From: Treponema sp.
GTDB lineage: Bacteria > Spirochaetota > Spirochaetia > Treponematales > Breznakiellaceae
Direction: 5' to 3'
Assembly (NCBI GenBank): GCA_031286205.1
Contig: JAITUR010000012.1
Location: forward strand, 1 to 46,356
Length of the DNA stretch: 46,356 nt
This document shows positions 8,296-17,310 of the stretch, piece after piece. The notes under the pieces are model-generated. The model saw only the letters and a program-made list of their open reading frames with translations. It was not told where the DNA came from and did not search any database. Numbering within the stretch: the first letter of the stretch is position 1; each line of letters starts with the position of its first letter. A program made the translations under genes and the position numbers.

Positions 8296-9291
8296 CTACA
8301 CCACGCTCGTTTTCAACAACCTTTCTTTTTCATGCCTTGCTATTGCAAGTTCGATTAAGCGGGTAATTAGCTCTGTGTAGGAGATGCCGCTTGCTTCCCA
8401 CATTTTGGGGTACATACTTATCTTGGTAAAACCTGGGATTGTGTTTATCTCGTTTACAATAAGCTCCCCATTATCTTTTAAGAAAAAATCCACGCGGGAA
8501 AGCCCTTCGCAGGATAATACCTGAAAAACTTTTACGGATATTTCCTGTATGCGCTTTGTCGTTTCTTTGTCCAGCTTTGCAGGAATTTCCAAAGCCGCGC
8601 CTTTTTCATCGATATACTTTGCATCGTAAGAGTAAAAGTCATGGGAAGGGATTATTTCGCCGGGGATAGATGCAATAGGATCTTCATTGCCAAGTACGGC
8701 GCACTCAATCTCCCGCCCCGGAATAAATTCTTCCATAATAATTTTTGTGTCGTATTGAAATGCATCTTTTACAGCGGCGGCAAATTCCGGTTCCTCTGTA
8801 ACTTTGCTTATCCCGACAGAAGAACCCATATTTGCAGGTTTGACAAAAACCGGCGCTCCAAGCGCGCTTTTAATTTCCGCAAAAGACGGCACAGGCTCGT
8901 GGCTTTTTAAGGTTAGAAATTTTCCGATGGGGATTCCGGCATCGCGCAAGAGCCGCTTCATTACATCTTTGTCCATGCCGACAGCGGAGCCAAGCACGCC
9001 GGAACCCACAAAGGGAATATTCGCCAGTTTAAGAAATCCCTGAATAGTGCCGTCTTCGCCGAATGGTCCGTGCAAAATGGGAAAGATAACATCGAATGGC
9101 GAAAGTTTATCGGAATTAAGTAAAAGCATTTGATCATTATCTAATTCCCATTTTCCGTTTTTATCGATTTTTATCATGACAGGATCGAACCTGGTTTTAT
9201 CCATAGCATCGTAAACATTTTTTGCGGACAACAGGGAAATTTCATGCTCTGCGGATTTGCCTCCAAAAAGAATGCCGATAACTTTTTTCAT
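8296..9291 (-). CDS. ddl: D-alanine--D-alanine ligase
   Basis: This ATP-grasp enzyme joins two D-alanines for the peptidoglycan precursor. Its 331 residues show the family motifs in order: GGKSAEHEISLLSA near the N-terminus, HGPFGEDGTIQG, VFVKPANMGSSVGISKV (ATP binding) and NEINTIPGFTKISMYPKMW at the C-terminal metal site. The gene is the last of a minus-strand operon (tatD, dus, rhomboid, ddl). It starts 1 bp after the rhomboid stop codon, which suggests coupled translation. Nothing is missing. Confidence 0.97.
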   Translation of the reverse strand: MKKVIGILFGGKSAEHEISLLSAKNVYDAMDKTRFDPVMIKIDKNGKWELDNDQMLLLNSDKLSPFDVIFPILHGPFGEDGTIQGFLKLANIPFVGSGVLGSAVGMDKDVMKRLLRDAGIPIGKFLTLKSHEPVPSFAEIKSALGAPVFVKPANMGSSVGISKVTEEPEFAAAVKDAFQYDTKIIMEEFIPGREIECAVLGNEDPIASIPGEIIPSHDFYSYDAKYIDEKGAALEIPAKLDKETTKRIQEISVKVFQVLSCEGLSRVDFFLKDNGELIVNEINTIPGFTKISMYPKMWEASGISYTELITRLIELAIARHEKERLLKTSVV

Positions 9292-9292
9292 T

Positions 9293-9991
9293 TTAACCCC
9301 GCCTTGTAAGCCGCCGCCAGGGGTTTATGCCATATCGAACCAAAAAATAAATCCAGCCAAACAGGAATCCGGCAAGATGGGTAATATGCGCCGTATTGCC
9401 CCTGCCGCCGGTAAAAGTAAAAAACAATTCCAATGCCGTAAAACCAAGCACCATAACAGGAGCGCGCAGGGGAAGTATACCCCAAATATAAATTATGGAA
9501 TCGGGAAAGAAAACCGCATAGGCAAGCTCGATAGCAAAGATTGCGCCGGACGCGCCAACAAGGGCTATTCCATAACGGTACGGCTCCGGAAATCTTGATA
9601 ACACTTCCCATGTATAACCGGAATTTATACTCATAAAATAATAAACAACAAAAGAAAATACTCCGGCTAAAGCGCCGGTAGCAAGATAATATAAAACAAA
9701 CTCTTTGCTGCCCATTTGTCTTTCTACATGAACGCCAAAAATAAAAAGTGCAAGCATATTAAAAAGTATATGTCCAAAATTGCCGTGCATGAACATATAT
9801 GTAATAAAAGTCCAAACCCAGCCGTCTTGGGTAATTCTAAAAGGTCTCATCGGCATTACTCTATATAGAAAAACCAGAAATTCTTCGCCAAGGAATCTCA
9901 TTGCGGCAAAAATAACGACATTTATTCCGATTATCCAAAATACTGCGCCATTGTAGGAGTAGCGGAAAGGTTTTCTTATTAAACTGTTCAT
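9293..9991 (-). CDS. Rhomboid family intramembrane serine protease
   Basis: The 232-residue protein has about six membrane segments and the rhomboid active site. The catalytic serine is S148 in GASGAIF, and the partner histidine is probably H205 in AHITHLAGFLFGW. The loop motif MFMHGNFGHILFNM (67-80) is also typical. It would cut membrane proteins within the lipid bilayer of the inner membrane; its substrates are unknown. The start codon overlaps the stop of the upstream dihydrouridine synthase gene by 4 bp (ATGA), and ddl follows after 1 bp. Confidence 0.95.
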   Translation of the reverse strand: MNSLIRKPFRYSYNGAVFWIIGINVVIFAAMRFLGEEFLVFLYRVMPMRPFRITQDGWVWTFITYMFMHGNFGHILFNMLALFIFGVHVERQMGSKEFVLYYLATGALAGVFSFVVYYFMSINSGYTWEVLSRFPEPYRYGIALVGASGAIFAIELAYAVFFPDSIIYIWGILPLRAPVMVLGFTALELFFTFTGGRGNTAHITHLAGFLFGWIYFLVRYGINPWRRLTRRG

Positions 9992-11064
9992 GCTTTAGGA
10001 TAGACTATTTGACGATATTCTTCAATCGTGGAAGCGTGTACTACCTTTTCTCGAAGAGCCGCGCCGCCCTGAACCCCCTTCGTGTAAGAGCAGAACTGCT
10101 TTCGCATTTCCAGACAGGCGGATCTTTCGCCAATATCCAGGGCAAGCATTTCTAAATGGCGCAAAGCCGCCTCTATGCGAACTTCAAAAGATGCCTGTTC
10201 CCAGCTGCCTGTTTCCAAAAATGACCTTGATTGAGAAAAGATAAAAGGGTTACCCATTGCGCCTCGTGCAAACATAACCGCCGCACAGCCTGTTTCCTGT
10301 AACATTCTTTGTACATCTTCCGGCGTATAAAGATCGCCGGAGCCCGTAACGGGAACTGAAAGGCGGCTTACCATATCCGTAAGATGATTCCAATCGCTCT
10401 TGCCGCCGTAACCTTGAGCTCGTGTACGCGGGTGCAGACTTACCATTGATGCGCCGGCTTCTACGGCTATTCGCGCACATTCGGCATAGTTAATGGATTG
10501 GCTGTCCCAGCCTGAACGCATCTTTATTGTAACGGGGACTTCGTTATGACATTCGCGCGAGGCACGGACAGCGGCCTCCACAACCTTGCCAATGTTGGAA
10601 GGGTTTTTCATAAGCGCAGAGCCGGCACCGTTTTTTACCACTTTTGGAACGGGACACCCCGCATTAATATCAATGGCGCTTGGGCGCAAGGGCGTAATAA
10701 TAACCGCAGCTTTGTAAATAGATTCCGGGTCTGCGCCAAAAAGCTGAATGGCATAATGTTTTTCGTTATCGCCCTTTCGTACAAGATTGGCGGCGGCGGC
10801 AACAGAGCCGGAAGCTGCAAACGCTTTTGCGGGGAAATCTCCGGTTGCGGCGGCAGTCAGTGCGGCAGTTGTATTGGTTAAGCCGTATCTTTCAGAGCTG
10901 CGGTGCAAAGCCTCGGCAGAGATAAGCTCGGTAAATGAAAAGCTTGCGCCCTGTTCGACACACAATGATCGAAAAGCCCTGTCTGTATAACCTGCCACAG
11001 GAGCCAGAAAGAGATTGCCCGAAAGTTCCAGAGAGCCAATTTTAACAGAACGATAAAGAGACAT
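9988..11064 (-). CDS. dus: tRNA-dihydrouridine synthase
   Basis: This FMN-dependent enzyme reduces uridines in the tRNA D-loop to dihydrouridine. The 358-residue protein has the N-terminal flavin-binding start FLAPVAGYTDRAFR, the catalytic-cysteine motif DINAGCPVPKVVKNGAGSALM (C137), the KMRSGW strand and SLHPRTRAQGY. It resembles the DusB branch. Residues 62-103 form an alanine-rich stretch (AALTAAATGDFPAKAFAASGSVAAAANL) that is longer than the usual loop between TELISAEAL and the QLFG strand. The ATG has only a weak TAGG ribosome binding site. The gene lies 109 bp after tatD. Confidence 0.93.
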   Translation of the reverse strand: MSLYRSVKIGSLELSGNLFLAPVAGYTDRAFRSLCVEQGASFSFTELISAEALHRSSERYGLTNTTAALTAAATGDFPAKAFAASGSVAAAANLVRKGDNEKHYAIQLFGADPESIYKAAVIITPLRPSAIDINAGCPVPKVVKNGAGSALMKNPSNIGKVVEAAVRASRECHNEVPVTIKMRSGWDSQSINYAECARIAVEAGASMVSLHPRTRAQGYGGKSDWNHLTDMVSRLSVPVTGSGDLYTPEDVQRMLQETGCAAVMFARGAMGNPFIFSQSRSFLETGSWEQASFEVRIEAALRHLEMLALDIGERSACLEMRKQFCSYTKGVQGGAALREKVVHASTIEEYRQIVYPKA

Positions 11065-11173
11065 TATTAACCTAGGAGCCGAGTGTCGCGGGTAAACGCA
11101 GTTTGCACATGACTGAGGCGACGACGGTTATCGAAGAGTTTAATACCCCGCGGCTTGCGCGATATGATACCCT

Positions 11174-11950
11174 TCATTCGGACGGTAAACCAAAAAACTT
11201 ATTCGAGTTATCCCATAATTGCGCCGCAAGTTCAGCTTCGTCTATTTCCAGCATATCCGCCATAAAGCGGGCTGTAAGCGGCATATACTTGGGCATATTT
11301 CGTTTTCCGCGATAATCTGCCGGAACCATAAATGGCGCTTCGGATTCAATCAGTATCCTGTCTACAGGAAGAACGCTTAGCGTTTCGTGCAGGTTTTTTG
11401 CATTTTTGTATGTCAGGTTTCCCGCAAAGGAAAAGTACAGGTTCAGGTCCAGCGCTTTTTCGGCATAGGCGGCATCTTCGGAATAGCAGTGCAGCACCCC
11501 GCCGCGCGGAGGCAGGCGGTCGCGGAGAATATCGAGTACATCATGCCCGGCATCGCGGTTGTGAATAATAACCGGCACATTCAATTTTGCAGCCATATCA
11601 AGTTGAGTAATAAAAAGCTCGATCTGGGATTTTTTGTCCCCAAATTTACGGTAATAGTCCAGGCCGATTTCGCCTATGGCAACAACACGAGGATATTGAA
11701 CAGCCTGCTCGATATTGGAAAACCAGTCCTTTCCCGGATTTTGAACCTCGGAAGGGGAGACCCCTACAGCATGATAAACATTTGTCGCAGACTTAAGGTT
11801 TTCGTAAACCTGACCAAAGTCATGGAGACTGTTGCAAATAGAGACAATACGATTAACCCCCGCCTGACGGGCTTCTTGTATCACAATTAGCTGCTCAATG
11901 GGGTCTTCAATTATAAGCCCCAAATGGGCGTGAGTATCAAAATACTGCAT
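11174..11950 (-). CDS. tatD: TatD family metal-dependent hydrolase (deoxyribonuclease)
   Basis: The 258-residue TIM-barrel protein has the TatD metal ligands and motifs: FDTHAHL at the start, IGEIGLDYYR, VIIHNRDA and LHCYS. The family includes 3'-5' DNases and D-aminoacyl-tRNA-related hydrolases. The last conserved motif, normally ETDxP with a metal-binding aspartate, reads ESEAP here, so glutamate replaces aspartate. I chose the ATG at 11950 because homologues start directly with MxxFDTHAHL; an in-frame TTG at 11962 has no better signal. It heads the operon with dus, rhomboid and ddl. Confidence 0.92.
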   Translation of the reverse strand: MQYFDTHAHLGLIIEDPIEQLIVIQEARQAGVNRIVSICNSLHDFGQVYENLKSATNVYHAVGVSPSEVQNPGKDWFSNIEQAVQYPRVVAIGEIGLDYYRKFGDKKSQIELFITQLDMAAKLNVPVIIHNRDAGHDVLDILRDRLPPRGGVLHCYSEDAAYAEKALDLNLYFSFAGNLTYKNAKNLHETLSVLPVDRILIESEAPFMVPADYRGKRNMPKYMPLTARFMADMLEIDEAELAAQLWDNSNKFFGLPSE

Positions 11951-12050
11951 AGCTTTATCCAAAAGGTGTGATAGGAATTACCAAACTGGTAGCTATAAAT
12001 ATACCATAGGTTGGGCTGGGTTGTCAACATAAATTTTCAATATAAAAAGG

Positions 12051-15000
12051 CTATTGCAGGCCGCCGGCTCCCGCCAATTCTTCCCAACGGGAAGGTTCCA
12101 GCACATCTTTGTCGATTCTTGGGAAAATTTGGGGGATATATCCACTTCCCGGGCGCAGAGAGTGGTGAGCATTCATATAACCCTGATTAATGCCCGGGGC
12201 TCCGGGTGTATCAACCAAACTCATTCTTGTCATGGTTGCAGGATTACGGGTGATAGAATCCCACGCTCGGGCAGATTCGGCATATAGGGACATTGCTCTG
12301 GAGCGATATTCGCGGTTTCCGGTCTGGTCGGCAAGGGCTTCGTAAATAACGCCCATATTGTTTCTTGCCATCATCAGGCGTTCGCCCAATTCCAGGAATT
12401 GAGGGTTGTCATTGGGTAAAAGAACGGGCAGGCGGACACGCTGATTTTCCAGTATATCCAGCAAGCGGTCGTAATACCCCTGTGCGGCAAAATAGTCGCC
12501 TCTTCTGTAAGCTGCGTTTCCAAGCGCATAAAGCATCCGCCTGTTTAACGGCAGGTCCGAAGAAGCATTAAACAAATACTCCAGAGCGGGTTTCCAGTTT
12601 TCCAGTTGATAATAAGCTGCCCCTATACGGTATTGAATTTCCGGCGGTGAATAGCCGTATCCTTCCGCTTTGTGATAATCTGCAAGAGCGGCTTCCATAT
12701 TGCCGGATTTTACAAAGTACTCGATATCGCCCTTTCCTGCATAAAGCTGGCCAAGCTGAGGTGTTGCCCGTATCAAATTTCTGGAAAGAAAATCTTCGTA
12801 TAACTCGATACTTTTTACTATTTGTTCTTCTGCCGGGAAGAATTCTTTGGCTCCCACAAGCAGATTGGAATAACGGAAATGGGTATCGACACGGTAAAGC
12901 CTGCGGCGTACGGTTTCTGTCTGCACCAGATTAAATGCACGAACAGCATTTTCCAAAGTCAGCCGTTCTTCGTAAGTATTGTTTAAATTTTTATGATACC
13001 TTGCAAGGTGGTAATGAGATTCCGGTAAATAGGGATCCTCTGCAATTGCCTGTAAAAGCATTGCCCTTACACTATAAATACCTTCCAGGTAAGGATCGGG
13101 CACTCCTTTTACTTCTTCCATCTGTTTATCCAAAAGATACCCTGCCAGTTCTGTTAAAGACGGCGGAGACAGCCTGCGTTTTTTATCGCTTTCGAACCAA
13201 TGCCTAAGGTACAGAACTTCTTTTAAATTATCTGTGCGGATAAAGTATCTTAACATTCGCTCTACAATGGGTACTTGCCATCCTCTTAATTCTAAAAGCC
13301 TTGCATAGGAGAAACGGGCATCTTCGTATTTGTCATAAAACCTTGCAGGATCAGAATCTGCCCAATGCAGGAAGTTATCTCCTGACGCCAATAAGCCCTC
13401 GTAATCGTTTGGAGAAAAATCCAATAGCTGCTGCTGCAATAATCTGTTTGCTTTATCGTAATTTAAAAGATAATATGTATTTAAACTTGCGTAATCCAAA
13501 ACGCCTTTTTTATCCCGCGGATAATATTTTAAAAGTTGATCATACTTTTCTTCTGCAAGCATATACCGGCGCTGATCCCTAAATGATTCTGCATACAAAT
13601 AAAACCATTTCTTTTTTCTATGCAGAGAGAATGCTTCGTCGAAAAGCTGGTTTGCTCTTTGGTATTCTCCTTCCGGAATACGCTCGTAGCCGCGCTTGTA
13701 CAAATTTTCCGCTTTAACGGGAATGTAAATAAACTTGTATCCAAGATACGCAGTCGATGCAATAATTGCCGCAATAACCGCAAATAATCTAAGTACGGGC
13801 AGGAAATTATGAAAGAAAATATATGCAAAACTGGTCTGCTCTGCCTCGAAAGCAGCACCTGTCATTTTTTCGTAACTTTTGGGTATGATAACCGGTTTGC
13901 CGGTAATTTCTTCTACAAGCGTTGCCATCTCTCTGACATGTGCGCCATTTATTAAACTGCGGACAAGCTTGGATAATTGCTGAGGCAGTAAAACCTGTTC
14001 TGCAATTAATTCTTCGCATGTAATTCTTAAATTCAAAGGATAAGACGCAATAGTGGCAAGAAGCCTGTCAACTTCATCTTGTGTAAGTTGTATTTCTTCG
14101 ATATCCGATTCGGCTTCCGGAAAATCTTCTTCCGTTTTTTTTCTTTTCCAAAAACTTTTCTTGGGTTTTGGAGCTATAGGTTCAGGTTTTGATTTATCAA
14201 ACAGTTCATCAAGACCATCCAGGGCAAAATCGCTGGAGCCTGTTTCGCTTCCAAAACCGCCCGAACCAAAATCTGTGTGTTCTGCTTCCTGTTCACTTCC
14301 CAGCTCGATAGAGTCTGTTTCAAAATCAGAGCCAAAATCGCCAAGATCCATGCCGTTTTCCGGGCTTGTTTCCATTTCGCCTGCACCTGCGTCAAATTCG
14401 CCCGCACTTGCGTCAAAACCGGCATCGCCAAAATCCGTACTTCCAAAATCGCCAAAATCGCCGAAGTCGCCAATACCGGTATCGGGCAGACTTTCGTCAA
14501 AAGACATCCCCCCGCCATCCAAAGGCATGGTATCTTCTTCCACAGAACCGATAGATTCTCCGCCTAAATCGATACCTTCGTTTACTTCTATGGGATCATC
14601 AAGAGGAGCATCAATAATCGGATCATCAATTATTTCGCTGCCTGAATTCATACCGCCTATGTCCATGCTGCCAAGCAGGTCGCCCATCGAAGGTTCGTCT
14701 GACGGAGGTATGTCCATTGGAAAATCGTCCGCGGGAGTGCCGCCGCTTATGTCCATGTCTCCAAGCAGGTCGCTCATCGAAGGTTCGTCTGACGGAGGCG
14801 CGTCCATAGAAAAGTCGTCTGCGGGTGTCTCTCCGCCTAAATCTATGCTGCCAAGCAGATCGCCCATCGAAGACTCGTCTGACGGGGGTGTGTCCATAGA
14901 GAAGTCGTCTGCGGGTGCCTCGGTGTCTAAATTCATACCGCCAAGCAAATCGTCCATCGAAGGTTCGTCTGACGGAGGCGCGTCCATAGAGAAGTCGTCT

Positions 15001-15539
15001 GCGGGTGTTTCGCCGCCTAAATCTATGCTGCCAAGCAGATCGCCCATCGAAGGTTCGTCTGCCGGGGGTGTGTCTATCGGGAAATCATCAGCGGGAGTAT
15101 CGCCGCCTAAATTCATGCCGCCAAGCAGGTCGTCCATCGAAGGGGTGTCTGCCGGGGGTGTATCCATTGGGAAGTCGTCTGGGGGGGTTGTATCGCCCAA
15201 ATTCATGCTGCCAAGCAGGTCGTCCATGGAAAATTCACCGCCGGCAGTTTCGCTCGAAGATTCGTCTGCCGAAGCAGTACCCATAAAAAAATCATCCAAA
15301 GGCGGCGGATCTATATCGTCTTTTGGTAAACTGTCAAAAAAGGCTCCAAAATCAAAACCGCCCGCATCCTCAGGCATGGCATCAGGATTTCTAACAGGAA
15401 AATCCATAGGTGCTGCTTCTGTTGTTGGTAAAGCCAGATCTTCATAGGGCGGTTTTTTAGGCTGTCCGTCGGCATCCTTCCCCATCCCAATACCATTAAA
15501 AGAGAATTTAAATTGTCCAAGGTCATTTAGTGACGGCAT
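12051..15539 (-). CDS. flcA: Large TPR membrane protein with acidic repeats, probable flagellar collar protein
   Basis: The 1162-residue protein has three parts. Residues 1 to about 470 are acidic and low in complexity, with a block of 30-residue repeats from residue 104. A basic linker (KPKKSFWKRKKTEE) and a helical domain starting at LTQDEVDRLLATIASYPLNLRITCEELIAEQVL follow. A single membrane segment lies near residues 580-605. The C-terminal half, outside the membrane, is built of TPR-like repeats (AENLYKRGYERIPEGEYQRANQLFDEA onward). This layout resembles the spirochaetal periplasmic flagellar collar protein FlcA (BB0236 of Borrelia). That identity is inferred from architecture and wording, so the symbol is tentative. 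The gene has an AAGGAAG ribosome binding site and a TATAAT-like -10 upstream. It is divergent from the gene at 15600. Confidence 0.72.
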   Translation of the reverse strand: MPSLNDLGQFKFSFNGIGMGKDADGQPKKPPYEDLALPTTEAAPMDFPVRNPDAMPEDAGGFDFGAFFDSLPKDDIDPPPLDDFFMGTASADESSSETAGGEFSMDDLLGSMNLGDTTPPDDFPMDTPPADTPSMDDLLGGMNLGGDTPADDFPIDTPPADEPSMGDLLGSIDLGGETPADDFSMDAPPSDEPSMDDLLGGMNLDTEAPADDFSMDTPPSDESSMGDLLGSIDLGGETPADDFSMDAPPSDEPSMSDLLGDMDISGGTPADDFPMDIPPSDEPSMGDLLGSMDIGGMNSGSEIIDDPIIDAPLDDPIEVNEGIDLGGESIGSVEEDTMPLDGGGMSFDESLPDTGIGDFGDFGDFGSTDFGDAGFDASAGEFDAGAGEMETSPENGMDLGDFGSDFETDSIELGSEQEAEHTDFGSGGFGSETGSSDFALDGLDELFDKSKPEPIAPKPKKSFWKRKKTEEDFPEAESDIEEIQLTQDEVDRLLATIASYPLNLRITCEELIAEQVLLPQQLSKLVRSLINGAHVREMATLVEEITGKPVIIPKSYEKMTGAAFEAEQTSFAYIFFHNFLPVLRLFAVIAAIIASTAYLGYKFIYIPVKAENLYKRGYERIPEGEYQRANQLFDEAFSLHRKKKWFYLYAESFRDQRRYMLAEEKYDQLLKYYPRDKKGVLDYASLNTYYLLNYDKANRLLQQQLLDFSPNDYEGLLASGDNFLHWADSDPARFYDKYEDARFSYARLLELRGWQVPIVERMLRYFIRTDNLKEVLYLRHWFESDKKRRLSPPSLTELAGYLLDKQMEEVKGVPDPYLEGIYSVRAMLLQAIAEDPYLPESHYHLARYHKNLNNTYEERLTLENAVRAFNLVQTETVRRRLYRVDTHFRYSNLLVGAKEFFPAEEQIVKSIELYEDFLSRNLIRATPQLGQLYAGKGDIEYFVKSGNMEAALADYHKAEGYGYSPPEIQYRIGAAYYQLENWKPALEYLFNASSDLPLNRRMLYALGNAAYRRGDYFAAQGYYDRLLDILENQRVRLPVLLPNDNPQFLELGERLMMARNNMGVIYEALADQTGNREYRSRAMSLYAESARAWDSITRNPATMTRMSLVDTPGAPGINQGYMNAHHSLRPGSGYIPQIFPRIDKDVLEPSRWEELAGAGGLQ
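14651..15230 (-). repeat. About 6.5 in-frame 90-bp repeats in the acidic domain
   Basis: Six full copies and one partial copy of a 30-residue unit run in tandem from residue 104 to about 300. The pattern is SMxDLLGxMxLGGxTPADDFxMDxPPxDEP. Copies 3 and 5 are almost identical, so the array has probably changed by recombination. The unit is rich in Asp, Pro and Ser. Confidence 0.9.
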
Positions 15540-15599
15540 GACTTCCTTGTGTATCTATATTAAGATAATTATATATCGACCGATAATTGTAAAGAATGT

Positions 15600-16364
15600 A
15601 TGAAAACGATTAGAACATTTTGTATTTTATTGATTATTACCTCTTTTTTGCTGGTTTCTGCTATTGCCGGAGCCGACTGGGAGGCTGACGAAGCTGTAAA
15701 CAGGCTATTATCCATCCAGGAGCCCGGATCCCCGATTATCCAGGGAAATTCGGTGATTTTTACTGCCGATTCTGCCCACAGAAGGGTGGGGGTCGCTTTT
15801 GCCCACGAAAGCTTTTCGACAGTTTACTGGTTTACAAAACTCCTTGTCCCCCAGGATCGTATAAATCCGGTTATTTTGCCGGGTCAGAAATTTCCCGATC
15901 CTTTTAAAGATTCCGGTATTCAATTTTATATTTACACCGTTCCCGAGCAGATGAATGATCTTGAATACAGATTAATTATAAACGGTCTTTGGACAACGGA
16001 TCCAAGCAATTCCAATGTTCGTAAAGACCCGTCTTCCGGTCTTTCCATGTCGGTTATAAATCTTCCGCCAAGAGCTATAAACTTAAATCCGGCAAGAGGT
16101 TTACCGGAAGGTTTGCATTTTACTTTTAAGGGACCGCCGGGAGAAACCGTTACAGTAGCAGGCAGTTTTAATGCATGGGATCCTTTTATGTTCGAGCTTA
16201 AAGAAGGGCCTGCAGGCACTTATACACTTACGCTTCCTTTGCCGCCGGGAACATATCAATATGTGTTTTTTCACAGAGGGCAGCGTTTACTGGATGTAAA
16301 CAACGGCCGCCGCGCCTATCTTCGTGACGGAAGCGCCGTATCCGAAGTAATAATTCCCAATTAA
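15600..16364 (+). CDS. Exported protein with glycogen-binding (CBM48-like) fold
   Basis: The 254-residue protein has a signal peptide (about residues 1-25, ending SAIAGA). A domain of unknown fold follows (about 30-155). The C-terminal E-set domain (about 175-254) resembles the AMPK glycogen-binding/CBM48 family: VTVAGSFNAWDPFMFELKEGPAGTYTLTLPLPPGTYQYVFF. In enzymes this fold binds alpha-glucans, but here there is no catalytic domain, so it may serve as a periplasmic binding or structural module. The gene is divergent from the large TPR protein, with 60 bp between the start codons, and may be functionally linked to it. There is no clear Shine-Dalgarno sequence; GATAAT at 15582-15587 could be the -10 element. 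Confidence 0.75.
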   Translation: MKTIRTFCILLIITSFLLVSAIAGADWEADEAVNRLLSIQEPGSPIIQGNSVIFTADSAHRRVGVAFAHESFSTVYWFTKLLVPQDRINPVILPGQKFPDPFKDSGIQFYIYTVPEQMNDLEYRLIINGLWTTDPSNSNVRKDPSSGLSMSVINLPPRAINLNPARGLPEGLHFTFKGPPGETVTVAGSFNAWDPFMFELKEGPAGTYTLTLPLPPGTYQYVFFHRGQRLLDVNNGRRAYLRDGSAVSEVIIPN

Positions 16365-16378
16365 CTTACGCAAATCTC

Positions 16379-17266
16379 TTACACATTCCCGGTATGCACA
16401 TAACGCAGTATGTTTTTGGCGCGTAAAGCAGTGCGGCGTAGAAATGCGGGATCTGTTCGAGGGGCATTCCAGCGGTAATCCGGGTGGTATGCTGTCAAAT
16501 GCCAGGGAATAGCGCGCTTGTCCGTATTTTCGACAGAGGCAAGAAATGCCGCAATTTTGTCTAACTCTTCGTCTGAATCATTTAAATCCGGCACAACAAG
16601 AGTGGTTACTTCCAAATGTACACCCATTGAATAAGCAAGTTTGATAAAATCCAGAGTAGTCTCCAAATTGCCGCCCAGACATTTTTTATAAGTTTCTTCG
16701 GAAAAACACTTAAGATCGATATTGGCGGCAGATGTAAGCGCAAGGATTTCCGCGGCAGGAGAATTTTCGTTATTTGCGCAAATACTGCCATTAGATACAA
16801 GTACATTTGCAATACCGTGTTTGCGGGCTAATGTCATACAATCCAATAAAAATTCTATATGAATAAGCGGCTCCGAATAAGTGTAAGCAATAGAAGGCGA
16901 ATTATGTTTTAAGGCGGCAGAAATTATTTCGCCGGGTTTCATGTATTTTCCGGACGGCGCACCTTTCGAAATATCCGTTAACTGAGAAATATGCCAATTT
17001 TGGCAAAAAGGACAGCGAAGATTGCACCCGGCAAAACCAAGAGAAAGAATCTGCGAACCCGGCTTAAAATGATACAAGGGTTTTTTTTCTATCGGGTCCA
17101 TTGCCAGTGCGGTAATAAATCCGTAAAAGGGAATTATTCCGATTCCGCCCTTGTTGCCCCGCGCTCCGCACAAGCCAAAACTGCCGTTCTTTATTTTGCA
17201 AAAATGGGGGCAAAGTTCGCAGCTTATAATGTCGCTGCCGCCGGTTAAAAAAAGCGGTTTATTCAT
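16379..17266 (-). CDS. amrS: Radical SAM enzyme of the AmmeMemoRadiSam family
   Basis: The 295-residue protein has the radical SAM cluster motif C81-x3-C85-x2-C88 (AGCNLRCPFCQNW). A cysteine-rich N-terminus (C16, C19, C23, C33) may hold a second metal site. Wording such as IGIIPFYGFITALAMDPIEKKPLYHF identifies the AmrS subfamily, which was formerly annotated as pyruvate formate-lyase activase. It typically occurs with Memo and AMMECR1 genes, and the target of the set is unknown. No Memo or AMMECR1 gene lies in this window, so the partners would have to be elsewhere. The gene is convergent with the CBM48-like gene and divergent from nudC. Confidence 0.88.
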   Translation of the reverse strand: MNKPLFLTGGSDIISCELCPHFCKIKNGSFGLCGARGNKGGIGIIPFYGFITALAMDPIEKKPLYHFKPGSQILSLGFAGCNLRCPFCQNWHISQLTDISKGAPSGKYMKPGEIISAALKHNSPSIAYTYSEPLIHIEFLLDCMTLARKHGIANVLVSNGSICANNENSPAAEILALTSAANIDLKCFSEETYKKCLGGNLETTLDFIKLAYSMGVHLEVTTLVVPDLNDSDEELDKIAAFLASVENTDKRAIPWHLTAYHPDYRWNAPRTDPAFLRRTALRAKNILRYVHTGNV

Positions 17267-17310
17267 ACTTTATACTAGACAAAAACAAATACAAATACCA
17301 TGCTATAAAT

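Noticed and set aside
14651-15230. Regular repeats that could be taken for a CRISPR array
   Set aside because: The 90-bp units are in-frame coding repeats without unique spacers. The same holds for the 126-bp units at 40460-41345. No CRISPR array or cas gene was seen.
14053-15447. A 464-codon open frame on the plus strand opposite the acidic repeat region
   Set aside because: It is an antisense shadow of the repetitive Asp/Pro/Ser codons. Its product is Ser/Pro-rich without a fold, and the minus-strand gene is clearly real.
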